Assembly: GCA_047967505.1 (NCBI GenBank)
Contig: CM106540.1
Strand: one strand, 5' to 3'
DNA from: Dipteris shenzhenensis
Lineage: Eukaryota > Polypodiophyta > Polypodiopsida > Gleicheniales
Length of the DNA: 64,000 bases
Under the pieces are notes generated by a model that was not told where the DNA came from, ran no database searches, and worked only from the letters and a program-made list of their open reading frames with translations. Positions 21,885-32,880 of this stretch are shown here, piece by piece. A program made the translations under genes and the position numbers. Each line of letters begins with the position of its first letter. Positions within the stretch are counted from its first letter, which is position 1.

Positions 21885-22211
21885 ATGTCTTCATCTTCAA
21901 CAAGTAGCTCTAGTGAGGATGAATCCCTCCGTATCCACCATCGTGACATGTGGTTTGCGCAAAAAATCAAATGTATGTGTGATCAATGTCGAGGAAACAT
22001 ATATCGTGCACACAGGATTACACTCAATCACATCTCAAAGTATGGAGAATGGGATGCGACCGTAAACATGGTAAGTGTTAAAGAGTTAAGGTTGATTGAG
22101 ATACCTATGGGTGTTCATACGTTTTAATTTCGAACACAACGGATTGATGATAAGAGAAACACACAAGATTGCGGCGTCATTGCTAGCTTTGAGGGAGCCA
22201 ATGGAGCCATG
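21885..22211 (+). pseudogene. tnp2-type transposase, exon 1 fused to exon 7 remnant (copy C)
   Basis: Exon 1 starts at the ATG at 21885 (MSSSSTSSSSEDESLRIHHR) and includes KCMCDQCRGNIYRAHRIT, the cysteine/histidine N-terminal part. Most of intron 1 follows, then the sequence joins the start of the DUF4216 exon (RTQRIDDKRNTQDCGVI) and ends at 22211. Everything from exon 2 to exon 6 is deleted. Confidence 0.7.
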
Positions 22212-22826
22212 AACACCTATTTTATTAATTTTGGACTAGTGCACTGTCCAAATTCGTTTTGTGAGATAATTTTGGATAAAGCATTTAAAAAAAAGAGGCT
22301 CTTATAAAACAAAACTTTGAGTCAAAAAGTAAGGTTTTAAAAAATCAAATTAGAAAAAATGACGTGACATGTTATTAAAACTAGAGTACATTAAAAAAAG
22401 AGGACTTCATGTTGTTAAAAGAGACAAAAAGTAAGATTTTAAAAAATGAAATGAGAAAAAAAACTAGAGTACATTTAAAAAAAAGCATGACACATTTGTA
22501 CAAGAAGTAGATCATATAACTCAAAGCCATATATATGGTGTTAAAAAACACCTTTCATTAGCTCAGCCTAGAAGATGTCATCTTTGTCTCTCTTGTCTAT
22601 TACAACTTTGCATTAGAGAACTAAAAAGTCTTTGTGGAACTGTAGTTTCATTTCTTGTCTATTATAGTTACTTTAGAAAACACATAAGTCTATGGAATTA
22701 AATTTCATAGTTACTTTAAATTTCTATGGAATTAAATTTCCATCACTTGACTATTAAGTCATTAGAGAGAGCATACGTCCTCAAAAGTGCCTACTATGGC
22801 ATTGGCTTCATGAAAACAAGCAGACT
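22212..22826. other. AT-rich interval, nothing recognised
   Basis: No coding, terminal-repeat or tandem signal was recognised beyond short duplications of TTTAAAAAA-rich stretches (for example around 22330 and 22437). Confidence 0.5.
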
Positions 22827-23205
22827 TTAAACTTGCAGGCCATGCGTAACCAGGGCTGGCATCGCAAATCTCCTCACAACTTGTTTCGAATCTTCTGCCG
22901 ACTTGTAAGCATTCAACAACTCTTCTTTTCTCTCTTGGCTTTCCTCATCTTCACCATTTTTTTCAATACAGCTTCTAGCCACCGCCATATCCTGTATGAA
23001 AATTTAACTCGTTCGCATAAGAAGTACGTGATTAAAAGAAGCGAAAAAGAAAGCTAAGGATATTCACCTCTTCTGCTGAGTTCAAATCAAGTAGCCATGT
23101 GCGTAACATATCCTCCTCGAATGATTTTCCCTTCATTGGTCCATACAAAAGAGATCTAAGACAGAATTTGAGTTCAGTAAATGAAGCCGGATAGTAACTA
23201 GTCAT
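22827..23205 (-). CDS. Small two-exon hypothetical gene
   Basis: Exon 1 (23205-23068) starts at an ATG in GACAATGAC context and gives 46 codons, MTSYYPASFTELKFCLRSLL... to DLNSAEE, ending at a GAG|GTGAAT donor. A T-rich intron ends TTTTCATACAG, and exon 2 (22991-22827) continues in phase with DMAVARSCIEKNGEDEESQ... to a TAA. The total is about 100 residues, Lys/Glu-rich at the C-terminal half. A pyrimidine-rich leader (23206-23290) precedes it. I recognise no domain. It could instead be an exon of a larger decayed gene, since the region is transposon-rich. Confidence 0.35.
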
Positions 23206-23889
23206 TGTCTTAGAGGGAAAGTGGGAGAAGGAGAGTGAGGGAGCGATAGCAAGGGATGCACAGTGAGCTGCCCCTCCTTCAAGAGTGATAGAAAGTGAGG
23301 GAAGACGTAAAGTGAAAGACGAATACAAGTTAATCAGAAGGACTATGATGTAAGAAATAAGAGAGTGTTTTGTGGAAGGACTACGATGGAAGAATACAAG
23401 TGCACTAAGGCACGATGTGTTCACTATGATAAGGATAAGGGTTGGAATAAACTGAGAGAAGCATTGGAAATGCTCTACTTTAAGTGAGTGGAGACTGTCC
23501 AACTGAATAAAGTTTTGCTATACTTTAAGTGAGTGGAGCATTGGGAATGTTGTACTTTAAGTGAGTGGAGCATTGGGAATTGATACTTTGCCATGAAATA
23601 TATTACAAATATTACATCATCACATATTCATATCAAAATTCTCATCACAAAAGGTTATATTTCCTAATAATCACATCATCACACATTCATATCATAAAAT
23701 TGTGTGCATGAAATAAATATATAAATATCATGACTAAATGCCACTTAAGTAATAAGTCAGAAATGGGTGTATAATCAACAAAAACTACATCATGATTCAT
23801 ACATTGCAACAAATAAATGTCAACCATAATATTCATGGAGTAAACAACATCATGAGAATATGCTCCTCATGCATATATACAAACACAAC
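23206..23889. other. Leader and AT-rich spacer
   Basis: The interval holds a pyrimidine-rich (minus strand) leader for the small gene and three near-copies of CTTTAAGTGAGTGGAGCATT (23478-23580). The rest is AT-rich sequence with repeated ATCACATCATCACA motifs (23610-23690). No other gene was seen. Confidence 0.4.
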
Positions 23890-25073
23890 ATCATACATGC
23901 ATCACAACTCTTCTGATGCTTCTAGTGGAGACTATGGCAACTCTTCTGATGCTTCCAATGGAGGTTGTGGTGCTCTAGATGTACACTCAGTCTCTACTTC
24001 TTCTGTAGTATGTAGTGCTTTCGGAGTAGACTCAGTATCCTCTTCCTTAAATGCAAGCGGAGGCTGTGGCAACTCTTCTGATGCTTCCAGTGGAGGCTGT
24101 GGTGCTGTAGGTGTACACTGAGTCTCTACTTCTTCTGTAGTGTGCAGTGCTTTCACAGTAGACTAAGTCTCCTCTTCCTTAAATGCAAGCTCTGGTATTG
24201 CTTCAGTTGCACGTTGTATTCTAATGGCATCAAATAGGTCTCGAATGATTTTAGCCCTAAACAATTGTATATCCTCCTCTGAATATTTGAGCTCCAAAGA
24301 GTCTTCCGATGAGACCTATGGCTTAAGTGAGAAAATTTCTTTGAAAATCAACATGCAGTTGTAGGCAACTCTCCACCCACAACTATGCCCATCTTCCTGC
24401 TCTACTACTAAACACTTTTGGAAGTCTAGCGAGTCTTTGTACTGTCCTGTTTCTCTGATAGCAGATACCAACTTCTCAATTGACCTGCTCATCATGACAT
24501 ATTAAAAAAACTTAGTGTGTCTGTTACATAAGGTACATAATATAGAAGTAACAACAGATTAATAGAATACTTACGTTTGCACTGAGCCATGAAAGCCTGC
24601 AATCGAGTTGACAAACCAACAATAGTTTTCTTCAAGGTCCCAAACAACCAGACTCCAACATTATTTAACACAATGTTGCCAGTATAAGATGAAAATAAAG
24701 GTTGCCATGATACTTACATCTCGTGATATGCCATAAATAGGACTCGCACGCCATGTAAATGTAAAGATTGTAACCATTTACAAACATCGGCTATTGTCTT
24801 TTTGCTATCACTAAGTATAGGAGAAAGGAGGGAATCCAACATATACACATGGTTTTGTATGGCTCTACCAAATCGTGAGATAACTATACTGCACCAACAG
24901 ATAAATGAATAATAGCTTATTAGATTTAATCAAAATATTGAATTATCAAGCAGAGAAAAAGTTTGTATCAAACCTGAGAATGGCCATCATAACGTTGTTA
25001 TTGACCTCATTTGAAGCTCTAGAGAAGATTGAAATCTCCTCTCCCCCAAATTCAAGATACTAAGGTCTATGTT
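23890..25073 (-). pseudogene. Last Ulp1-like module of a decayed multi-exon gene
   Basis: On the minus strand, exon pieces read as follows. First FGGEEISIF...MMAILR (25040-24974), cut upstream by CACTA copy B at 25073. Then VISRFGRAIQ...DVCKWLQSL...VLFMAYHE (24890-24720), VGVWLFGTLKKTIVGLSTRL (24655-24570), and EKLVSAIRETGQYKD...QEDGHSCGWRVAYNC (24490-24350). The tail has two 43-residue repeats containing TAPQPPLEASEELP (about 24170-23920). The Q-x5-C-G-W pattern resembles the Gln/Cys active-site region of Ulp1 (C48) proteases. The whole module occurs again upstream (32540-33650). Stops at about 24320 and 24163, plus a TAG before YLEFG, show decay. Function is inferred only from the motif. 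Confidence 0.45.
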
Positions 25074-25375
25074 CACAACAACACAAAGCAACTATAGACA
25101 CGCTTGGTAGACGCGCAAAATAGCGGGCGCGTCTATAGGCATTGCTTTAGTAGAGAAATTACGAGCGCGTCTACATGTGCGTTTAAAAGCTCGTCTATTT
25201 GCGCGTAAATCACCGCGTCTATTTGCACGTCTGACCTAAGAAAATATGGGCCCGTCTAACATCCCATTTATTAGCGCATCTATTTGCACATGTATTAGGG
25301 CATTTATTTGCGCGTTTACACTGAGAATCAGACGCGCATTTAGACGCGTAAATAGATGCGCTCCAGAGAATACAC
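25074..25375. repeat. Left terminus and subterminal GCGTCTA cluster, copy B
   Basis: Directly after the terminal repeat, TAGACRCGC/GCGTCTA motifs recur about every 12-25 bases in both orientations to about 25360. These are candidate sites for the tnpA-like protein, by analogy with En/Spm. Confidence 0.85.
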
Positions 25376-25507
25376 AAAGTGAGATCCAAACATTGCCCAT
25401 GATTACCAAAGCACATAATTTTTTGCAAGCCCACATATACAAGAATTAAATGAGATGAGGAGAATGAGACAATATGTAAAATAGTTTTGCTAATATCAAT
25501 TGTGGGG

Positions 25508-28500
25508 CTACGGTTCAATCTCATCCTCAATGAGATCAACCCTTGCCAAACTATCTACTTCAAAATCCAAACAAGTGTTTAGATCTACAAATACATTCAA
25601 CCCACTACTACTTGTGCCACTCATGTGCTCATCGAAATCAGCATCTCCAATGGTAGGCTCGTCCTCACGGGTAATGGCCTCAATATCTATATCTCCTATC
25701 TCATGATCATCCTCCTCTCTTGTATCACGGTCATCATCATGTCCATGGCCATGATCATCCTCCATACGCTCCATATACTATACATCACTTTGGAACGTGG
25801 CATAATGGGTATGACATGCCACCATCTATTATTATCCACCATTGGTTGATAGACAACCTAATTCAAACACAAATACAATCATGTTACTTTTCTTGCATCA
25901 AATAGTTACAAAGCCACTTGCATGGCGTTTGATTGTTGCATTAGGGCCTCTTTCCACCACGTCCTTAAACCACTTTACATCCAAAACATACACAAAGAAG
26001 TGTCGAAAGTCAAGCATAATGATATCTTGGATTATGCCACAATAATCATCCATGGCTCCATTGGCTCCCTCAAAGCTAGCAATGATGCTGCAATCTTGTG
26101 TGTTTCTCTTATCATCAATCCATTGTGTTCAAAAATGCTTGCCCTCACACCATATAGCATTGAACATAGTGCACTACACCAAGAAAAAATCAATTAAATA
26201 AGCAATCTAAAGTATAAAAAGCTCCTAACTTATGCATAACATTCTATATACCGACCTTGCTCATGCATCCCCTAGCATACTCCCATTCTTCCATTGTGAT
26301 ATGCATCCCCTCGTCTTTCTCTGCTTTCTCCATTTCATCAAGTGGCCAATCCACATGAATATCCTTTGGAAGTGCTCTTAGATGCTAAGGGTATGGCACA
26401 CGAGATCCGTGGTGTGTACGAAAGAGGGCCCTTTCTTCTTGTCTTCTTGCCTTTGCATCCTCGTATCTTGTCACCCATCTTTTCATCACATCACTATTAA
26501 GCACGCAAAAGAGGTTGATACTATTATGCAACTCCGTGTCTATTACTTTGTTGCGTCCTTTTCCTTGAGGCACAATAGAGGTCATCCTTAGGTCTTCATC
26601 ATCTCTCCATAGTCATGGGAGAGAGCTATCCACATCAACAAGAAACTCAGAAATATATACAAGTGACTCTTGTACCAACCAACCCTCGGCCATGCTACCT
26701 TCGGGTCTTGCATTTTGTCTCACGAAGCCCTTCAAGGTCTTCATGAAGCACTCGAGGAAGAACAACCATCGTGCATGTATAGTACCGCATATAGCAATCT
26801 CATCCGCCAAATGTACTATGAGATGTAGTTGGCTTGTGAGAATAGAACATGGAAATGTCTCCTCCACTAAACAAACCGCCTCCACTGACATAACTCGAGC
26901 ATTCTCAAGCGTGGTGGGATCTATTTCCTTTGAGCTCACATACCTCACAAGCTCGCCCATCTTGTAAATACAATCTTTCATGTCCTTTGATGCACTACGT
27001 GAAATGCTAGTAGGTAGTATGAACTGAACCCGCGAGGAGGTGGTTGATTAGTTGCTTATAGCTATTCACTCACAAATTTGAAACGAAAAAGACATTATGC
27101 ATATAAAATACTTACTTGGAGCATCTTGTGCCAATCATGAGATTTCAAACCATATAATTGCTCTACACCTCTTTTCTTGCTCTTTGTAAAGGCTCCCTTC
27201 AAACACCTCATGCATCTAGTGGGAGTATGAATTGTAGTAATAGCGCACTTCACCGTCGCCATCTCTAGCTTTGATAACATCCACGGTGCACGAGGTAAAA
27301 AAACACGCCCATTTAGTCTCTCTTGAGGCCAAGCTTCACGCATCCTCCCTGTGGTACGTAGATCCTCCCTTATGCCTGCCGAATCTCGTGTCCCATTCAA
27401 ATGGTAGATGCCACATTCTTGAAGATATGCATGGGATCAAGCAGCTGATTGATCTTGAGGTGGGACCAATATGGTAAACGATAAAAGATGGAGTATCTAA
27501 ACAAAATAAAGTGTTAGCATGCAATCTTTACTTTCGACCAATATAGCCAATCTTTACTTCCAGCCAATAGTTACAAACCCTTACCGGCTCATGCCAAGTG
27601 GTGGAGGAGTCGTGGAGCCGTCCCAAATTCTCATCCAATCTCCCACGGTGAGTGATAGTGGGAGGACTTCATTCCAAGGGGCAACATATCTAGGATGATC
27701 AGGTGGGAGAAATCGATGTTGATTCTCATAGATGACCTTATTCAATGCGTCTGCCCGTGAGGCAACTAGCGAAGGACCGCAAACAGGACATGCATGGTAA
27801 CCCGATGTAGTGAGACCTGAACAATAGCTCAGGGGGGTCACTATGTATAAACCCTCTATACCACGTGCGTTCAAGGCATATTTCTAAAATCCCTTATCTG
27901 TGTAAATTTTTCATTAATAAAATGTACCCCTTTTCTATACAAATCTGTAAATTTTTTCCAAAACTATTTTAAATAGTCCCTTATGTATATTTATTTTTGT
28001 AAATTTTAGAAATAAAAAATATCCTTTTGTTGAACTCACGTGATAGGGTTACATATGATGAGTGACCCCCCCGAGAACAATAGATGCAATTAAGAGTGGA
28101 AGGTGGGTTTAGGGTGCCACATCCTTTGCCTATTCATAATTTAAAAATGCAATGCTTACCTGAACACTCGCCATAGCCTGGGAAGTCATGCATCGTCCAC
28201 ATCGATTGCTTTGCAGTTGAAGTCTCGTGACGAGGGAGGTCTACTCACATCATGCACCTCGATACCTCTCCAAAGTATCTCTAGCTCATCAATCAAAGGC
28301 TCCAAATAAACATCAGGGTTTTTGACTTTATGTTTCCCTCGAATTAGAAGGGACAGCATGACATGTCCTTTCTTAATAGCCATAGAGGGTGGAAGATTGT
28401 AATTCACCAATACCACTAGTCATACACTGTAAGACGTGCTTTTGAGACCAAATGGGTTCACACCGTCCATACCCAATCCAAGTCTCAAGCTCCTAAGTTC

Positions 28501-29460
28501 TTCCTTGAAGCTTGGCCATGTGTCTTCAATATGCTTCCATGCAGGAGAGTCCATGGGAGTTCTCCACTTGCCATCGGTTGATCGATGGGAGGAATGCCAT
28601 GACATGAGCTCTGCATAGATTTGCACCTGAACATATGTTGGATGCGAGGGATTATGGGAAAATGTCGCAATACCTTACGAGGCACGTCCAAGGTTTTGAG
28701 ATCTGCTCTATATCTTGCCTCTCCACAAGTAGGACACTCTCTTGCATCCTTATGTAGTCCATGAAACAAAACGCAATCGTTGACACATGCATGGATGCGC
28801 TTGTAATCTAATCCTCCACCCAAGAGAGGTCACATGTTGCCTTGCCATATCTCTTGAGGTCGGTAATTTATTCTCCCTTGGAGGCATTTTACAGAATAGC
28901 TTGCACGTGAAGACCATAAATGAGGAAAAGCATTCGAGTAATTGACCCACTAGCATAATTCACCATGTTTGCAAAATCGACTTTAAAGCTTACTTAAGTA
29001 ATGCATTCAAACTTGCATTGCTCCATCCATAGATGGTTTGCAAGTTTAGTAATGATCCCTCCTGAAGATCCCTCCTCATATCGATCCATGCATCCGTAAC
29101 GATCCCTCCTGAAGATCCCACCTCATATCGCCAATGCTTCGCCTCCTCACGATGGGCATAGGGCAACATGTGTGGGTGTGGCACTGCATCCTGTATCAAA
29201 TTAAAACGGGATCATAACTCAAACATATGAATACCCATAGGTATCTCAATCAACCTTAACTTACAAACCCTTACCCTGTTTACAGTCACATCCCATTCTC
29301 CATACTTTGAGATATGATTGAGTGTAATCCTGCGTGCACGATACATGTTTCCTCGACATCGATCACATAGACATTTGACTTTTTGCTCCAACCACATTTC
29401 GTGATGGTGGATACGGAGGGATTCATCCTCACTGGAGCTACTTGTTGAAGATGGAGACAT
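25508..29460 (-). pseudogene. tnp2-type CACTA transposase gene (copy B)
   Basis: The paralogue of 11365-17552 lies on the minus strand. It starts at the ATG at 29460 (MSPSSTSSSSEDESLRIHHH; exon 1 to 29278) and ends with the acidic tail at 25508. Exon 3 ends at 28160 and exon 4 begins at 27816, with a MITE in the intron between them. Exon 1 lacks the TGA of copy A (CGA here), and the exon 4 Trp is intact, so the two copies carry different lesions. Lesions here: a shortened and partly duplicated exon 2 (29045-29130), frame changes near 28815 and 28620, a stop near 28417, a TAG near 26391 and small changes near 25875. The same tnp2, DUF4218 (26981-26400) and DUF4216 (26180-25880) domains are recognisable. 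Confidence 0.85.
27828..28075. mobile_element. 248-bp hAT-like MITE in tnp2 intron
   Basis: Terminal inverted repeats CTCAGGGGGGTCACT and AGTGACCCCCCCGAG (one mismatch in 15) are flanked by the 8-bp direct repeat AACAATAG (27820-27827, 28076-28083). The matching intron of copy A (15107-15114) has a single AACAATAG, which is the empty site. The 8-bp duplication and the CAGGG-type end suggest the hAT superfamily. It has no coding capacity. A minus frame starting within it is an artefact. Confidence 0.88.
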
Positions 29461-29517
29461 CCTACAAACAAACAACCCACCAAATTTGCTCTTCTTCAAA
29501 TGTTTAATTTAAACTCT

Positions 29518-30290
29518 GTGTTGTATCTATCGCCACGTCTATAGTCGTGTCTAACATTGCATCTAATGGCACGTCTAAACGCGCATCTACTCTGTGTATT
29601 TAGACGCACCTATAGACGTGCTAATAGATGCAACTATAGACGCGTCTTTTAAACTTGCTTTTCGACGCGCCGCTCGCTTTGCTTTTCTTTACATTACTTA
29701 AACTTCATGCACGGCTTCCTTCCTTCTTTATTAGCAGATCCATGGATTCGAAGCTTAAGAGAGAGCCTCCCATACTTACTTCCTTCCAAGCTTTCACTCA
29801 AGAGAAAGGGACCGTACCTACACTTACTTCTAAGCTTAAAGGAGAGGAGGACGAACAAGGAGAAGAAGCAAGTTTGGAAAAGAAAGAAGAACCTTCCATA
29901 TCTTTATCCAAGTAATTCTTTTTGCAGTTGATCTTGTTTGGAAGTTTGCTCTCTCCAGTTTTGTATTTTCTCGTATCCAGGAAGCGCAGGATCTAGGTAT
30001 GAGTGTCACGTTTTTGTGTCGGGCGCAACGTCCTTTTCGACTTTTTAGAAATCTCGTCTGTCGGAGCGCGTCTATAGGTGCGTCTCAAGGCGCGTCTAAA
30101 AGTGCATCTACAGGCGCATCTAACCGTGCGTCTGGCTTGTTGCAGACACACACAGATGCGTCTATAGACGCTCTGTTAGACGCTCTGTTAGACGCATTGT
30201 TAAACGCTCTGTTAGACATGCTGTTAGACGCTCTGTTAGACGCCTCTATAGACGCACAAATCAGACGGGTCTATAGACGCACTCTGACAG
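29518..30290. repeat. Internal GCGTCTA clusters, copy B
   Basis: Two clusters (29518-29650 and 30060-30290) flank the first tnpA exon. In the second, the unit GACGCTCTGTTA is tandemly repeated about eight times. Because the period is a multiple of three, an open frame encoding DALLDALLDALLN-type repeats runs through it. Confidence 0.8.
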
Positions 30291-31817
30291 TAAGCCTCTC
30301 TTTTCTTCCCCTTTCTTCTCAGCTCATCAGTAATAGATTTTTTTCCTTTTTTCCAGTTCAACATGTGGCCAGGAAGCGCTACTAGCTCACCTGATCCCCG
30401 GGAATCTATTTGGAAGGACTTATATAACCTTTTAGGGCACCCTCCTAGTCTTGCAGAGTTATACGGGTATATGACGAGTACTCTAAACACTCCCAAGATT
30501 CGGCACTATAGACTCCAAGCCACCCCACATCGCCTGAGATCACCCCAGTAGAGTCAGCACAGCTGTCTTATGCCCCTTCCCCCGTACCGTCTTATGCCCC
30601 TTCCCCCATGCCGTCTTATGTCCCTTCTGCCATCCCGCCTTATGCCCCTTCCCCCATGCCGTCAGGAGGTCCTTCTATCTTGGCGAGCCATCGACGTACC
30701 CCCCAATCATTGAGACTCGGTTCTCCAGCTACGAGTGGTCAGCGTAGTCTCATGTAGTCCCCAGCTACGAGTGGCCAGCGTATGAGCTCGACACGATAGG
30801 GTAGCAGGCGTAGTAGCAGGGAGAGTGGTGGGGGATGCATGGCACAGTGCTTTGGGCCATGTGGCAGTGAGGAGGATGATGATTCAGATGATTTAGATGT
30901 GCCTCTGGGTGATGGTACGATTTATTATGACATCACTCGGACAGGAGGCATCTTGATGGATGCGCGGGGGAAGGACATCATGGCCTTCATGCGCTCTGTA
31001 ATTGCTAACAATTACAGAGATTGCTTTATCCACTATAAAGACCACCCCAAGAGGTTAGCTGATGAGACCCTCGCTACTGTTCGCTCTAGGTATCCTAACC
31101 CCCCCAATCGCCAGTTCACAAATAAATGGGGGAAGTCAAAGATTGTTACGATACTTAGCAATAAAAGATCTTTGCTTAAGAGGCAGGCACTAGCAAAGCT
31201 TGCCAGGCTTGAGGCAGGTCAACCACCAAGGGGCCCACCCCACACCGCTCACAAGCGTGAGTGGAAGAAGGCAATGAAGTCAACGAGGGAGGACCCCAGT
31301 CTGCAGCACGTGGAGGCACGGAGGATCCAAATGGAGGAATATGGAAGCGCGCATTTTGGAGCAGGGGGTGTTGAATCATGGGAGGCCCAATTTGTAAGTA
31401 TCGATCTCAAATTATATTGCTTATGTAGTTTATTAGGAGGTTGGTTGTTTCTTTGTACTAATCCCTCCACAAAGTGTGTCGCGGTCATGCAGCTTGAGAT
31501 CCTGGGCAGATACCCTACTCCAGTGGAGACATCCTACCACCGCCACCATCGCAGAGGAGATACATGGAGGCACTTCTATGATGACGGGTTGATTACTGAG
31601 GAGCAGTATACCCGAGCTACTAGAGCGGCCCCCTAGGTGTTTGAAAGTAATTAAATAATGCCAAAATTATAAGTAAAGATTTGATTTTTCATACATTGAT
31701 ATATGTTGTCCCTTGTTTACACGCCCGTGCACAAGACGACGAGGAAGACGAGGAAGGAGGCACAGAAGGGAGTGCAAAAGGGAGCGCAGAAGGGAGCATG
31801 GAAGGTAGCGAGGATTA
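29742..31817 (+). pseudogene. tnpA-like CACTA accessory gene (copy B)
   Basis: The putative first exon (29742-29912) encodes MDSKLKREPPILTSFQAF... and ends near a donor. A repeat-containing intron follows to the acceptor TTTTTTCCAG at about 30355. Exon 2 starts at 30363 (MWPGSATSSPDP, then SIWKDLYNLLGHPPSLAELY). PSYAP-type repeats lie at about 30565-30665. The main block MAQCFGPCGSEEDDDSDD, MDARGKDIMAFMRSVI, RYPNPPNRQF and KSKIVTIL covers 30838-31394. LEILGRYPTPVETSYH follows (31490-31635), and the last exon is Glu/Gly/Ser-rich, ending GSED at 31817. It resembles plant Transposase_24 (Ptta/En-Spm) proteins. TAG codons near 30753 (CAG in copy C), 30798 and 31633 indicate a mildly decayed copy. 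Confidence 0.65.
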
Positions 31818-32174
31818 GTCGTAGAAGTAGTGCTAGCTACTCTTTTTTGTACTTAAAGCCACTGGCTTGGCTTCGTGCCTCTTGTATATAGAGTCCTCTT
31901 ATTTTTTGTACTTGAAGCCACATGACGTGGCTTAGCTTCCTTATTTTTTGTACTTGAAGCCACATGACGTGGCTTAGCTTCGTGCTATATGTATATACAA
32001 GCACTTTTTGAGCTTTCAATTTTATTGCGTTTTGGAGTTGTAATATTTTATTTGGAATTGTAATTAAAATGCAGTTGGCTATAAGAATTGAATTACAGAA
32101 TGTGGATATGGGATTCTTGTAACTATATAGCATACACAACATACACAGTATTCTGTAAATTTTTTTTTTTTTAA

Positions 32175-32437
32175 AAGCGCGTCTATCCGTGCATTTAAAA
32201 ACGCGTGCATATTCGCGTCTATCTGTTCGACTTGCGTCTATATGAGCGTCTATAAATGCATTTATAGGCACATCTATTTATGCATCTAACTGCGCATCTA
32301 TACGCGCATGAGTCTGATATATAGACGCGCAATTAGACGCGGGTCTCCAGATGCACAAATAGATGTGCAAATAGACGCGCCCGTAAGTTTTTTATTTAGT
32401 TCATGAAACGCGTCTATGGGTGCTTTGTCTTGTTGTG
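32175..32437. repeat. Right terminus and subterminal cluster, copy B
   Basis: GCGTCTA/TAGACGC motifs repeat up to the terminus GGGTGCTTTGTCTTGTTGTG, followed by the GTT duplication. The two termini of the element agree at about 15 of the first 20 positions. Confidence 0.85.
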
Positions 32438-32880
32438 GTTGAATCATAACCCTAACATTAAAAGAGCTTCCCAATTCTTCCAATGAAGCCATGTTTGTAG
32501 ACTTGAGGTCTTCTATCCCCTTTGACTCTTTGACGGCATTCATTTTGCACTCCTCTAAGCCATTATCTATTTGCCTTGTGGGAGGGCCCATAATGTCGCC
32601 CTTAATGATTGCTCGAATGGTACATGTTATAAATGCATAGAGATGCAAATCCATATATGTTGACAGTGTGGTGTCATTTTGTATCTCAAGAATTTGACCT
32701 GCAAGTACCAAAAAGCAATTGTAGCCCACCCTCCATCCACAATTATAGATGTGGCTATTCTCTTGATGTGATACCTGACATGTTATATACTCTATTTGTT
32801 GTGCCAAGTCACATTGCTGCATTACTATGTCGATAGCACCTACTAACTTTCAAGCTGATCTGCACATCAAAACATATAAC
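32438..32880 (-). pseudogene. Ulp1-like module exons flanking CACTA copy B
   Basis: On the minus strand KLVGAIDIVMQQCDLAQQIE and then QENSHIYNCGWRVGYNCFLV (32850-32690) form the Cys-containing exon, parallel to QEDGHSCGWRVAYNC at about 24390. It continues with GPPTRQIDNGLEECKMNAV and NMASLEELGSSFNVRVMIQ up to 32438, where copy B interrupts the codon. Coding resumes at 25070 with the FGGEEISIF stretch. The Gln and Cys of the Ulp1-like site are present (Q-x7-C here rather than Q-x5-C). Part of the preceding exon (about 33000-33040) has stops. Confidence 0.45.

Larger units (their letters stand above)
19032..22211 (+). mobile_element. CACTA-superfamily element, copy C (deletion derivative)
   Basis: The left end CATAACAAGACAAAGCACCC at 19032 is a mutated form of the CACAACAAGACAAAGCACCC terminus of copy B. 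It has a minus-strand tnpA-like gene, two internal repeat clusters and exon 1 of the tnp2-type gene at 21885. It then jumps from intron 1 straight to the DUF4216 exon (junction about 22130, in a shared TTT) and stops at 22211. The right terminus is missing. Confidence 0.75.
25074..32437 (-). mobile_element. Full-length CACTA-superfamily element, copy B
   Basis: The termini are CACAACAACACAAAGCAACT at 25074 and the inverted GGGTGCTTTGTCTTGTTGTG ending at 32437. They are flanked by a GTT target duplication (25071-25073 and 32438-32440), the 3-bp size expected for CACTA elements. Length is 7,364 bp. It carries a tnp2-type gene (minus, 25508-29460) and a tnpA-like gene (plus, 29742-31817), transcribed away from each other, with GCGTCTA clusters at both ends and between them. 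It sits in an exon of the Ulp1-like gene. A 248-bp MITE has inserted in the tnp2 gene. Ends begin CACAA rather than CACTA. Confidence 0.92.

Noticed and set aside
27581-27874. 97-codon frame starting in the MITE and entering tnp2 exon 4
   Set aside because: The N-terminal residues come from the MITE. The real exon starts at 27816 after an acceptor.
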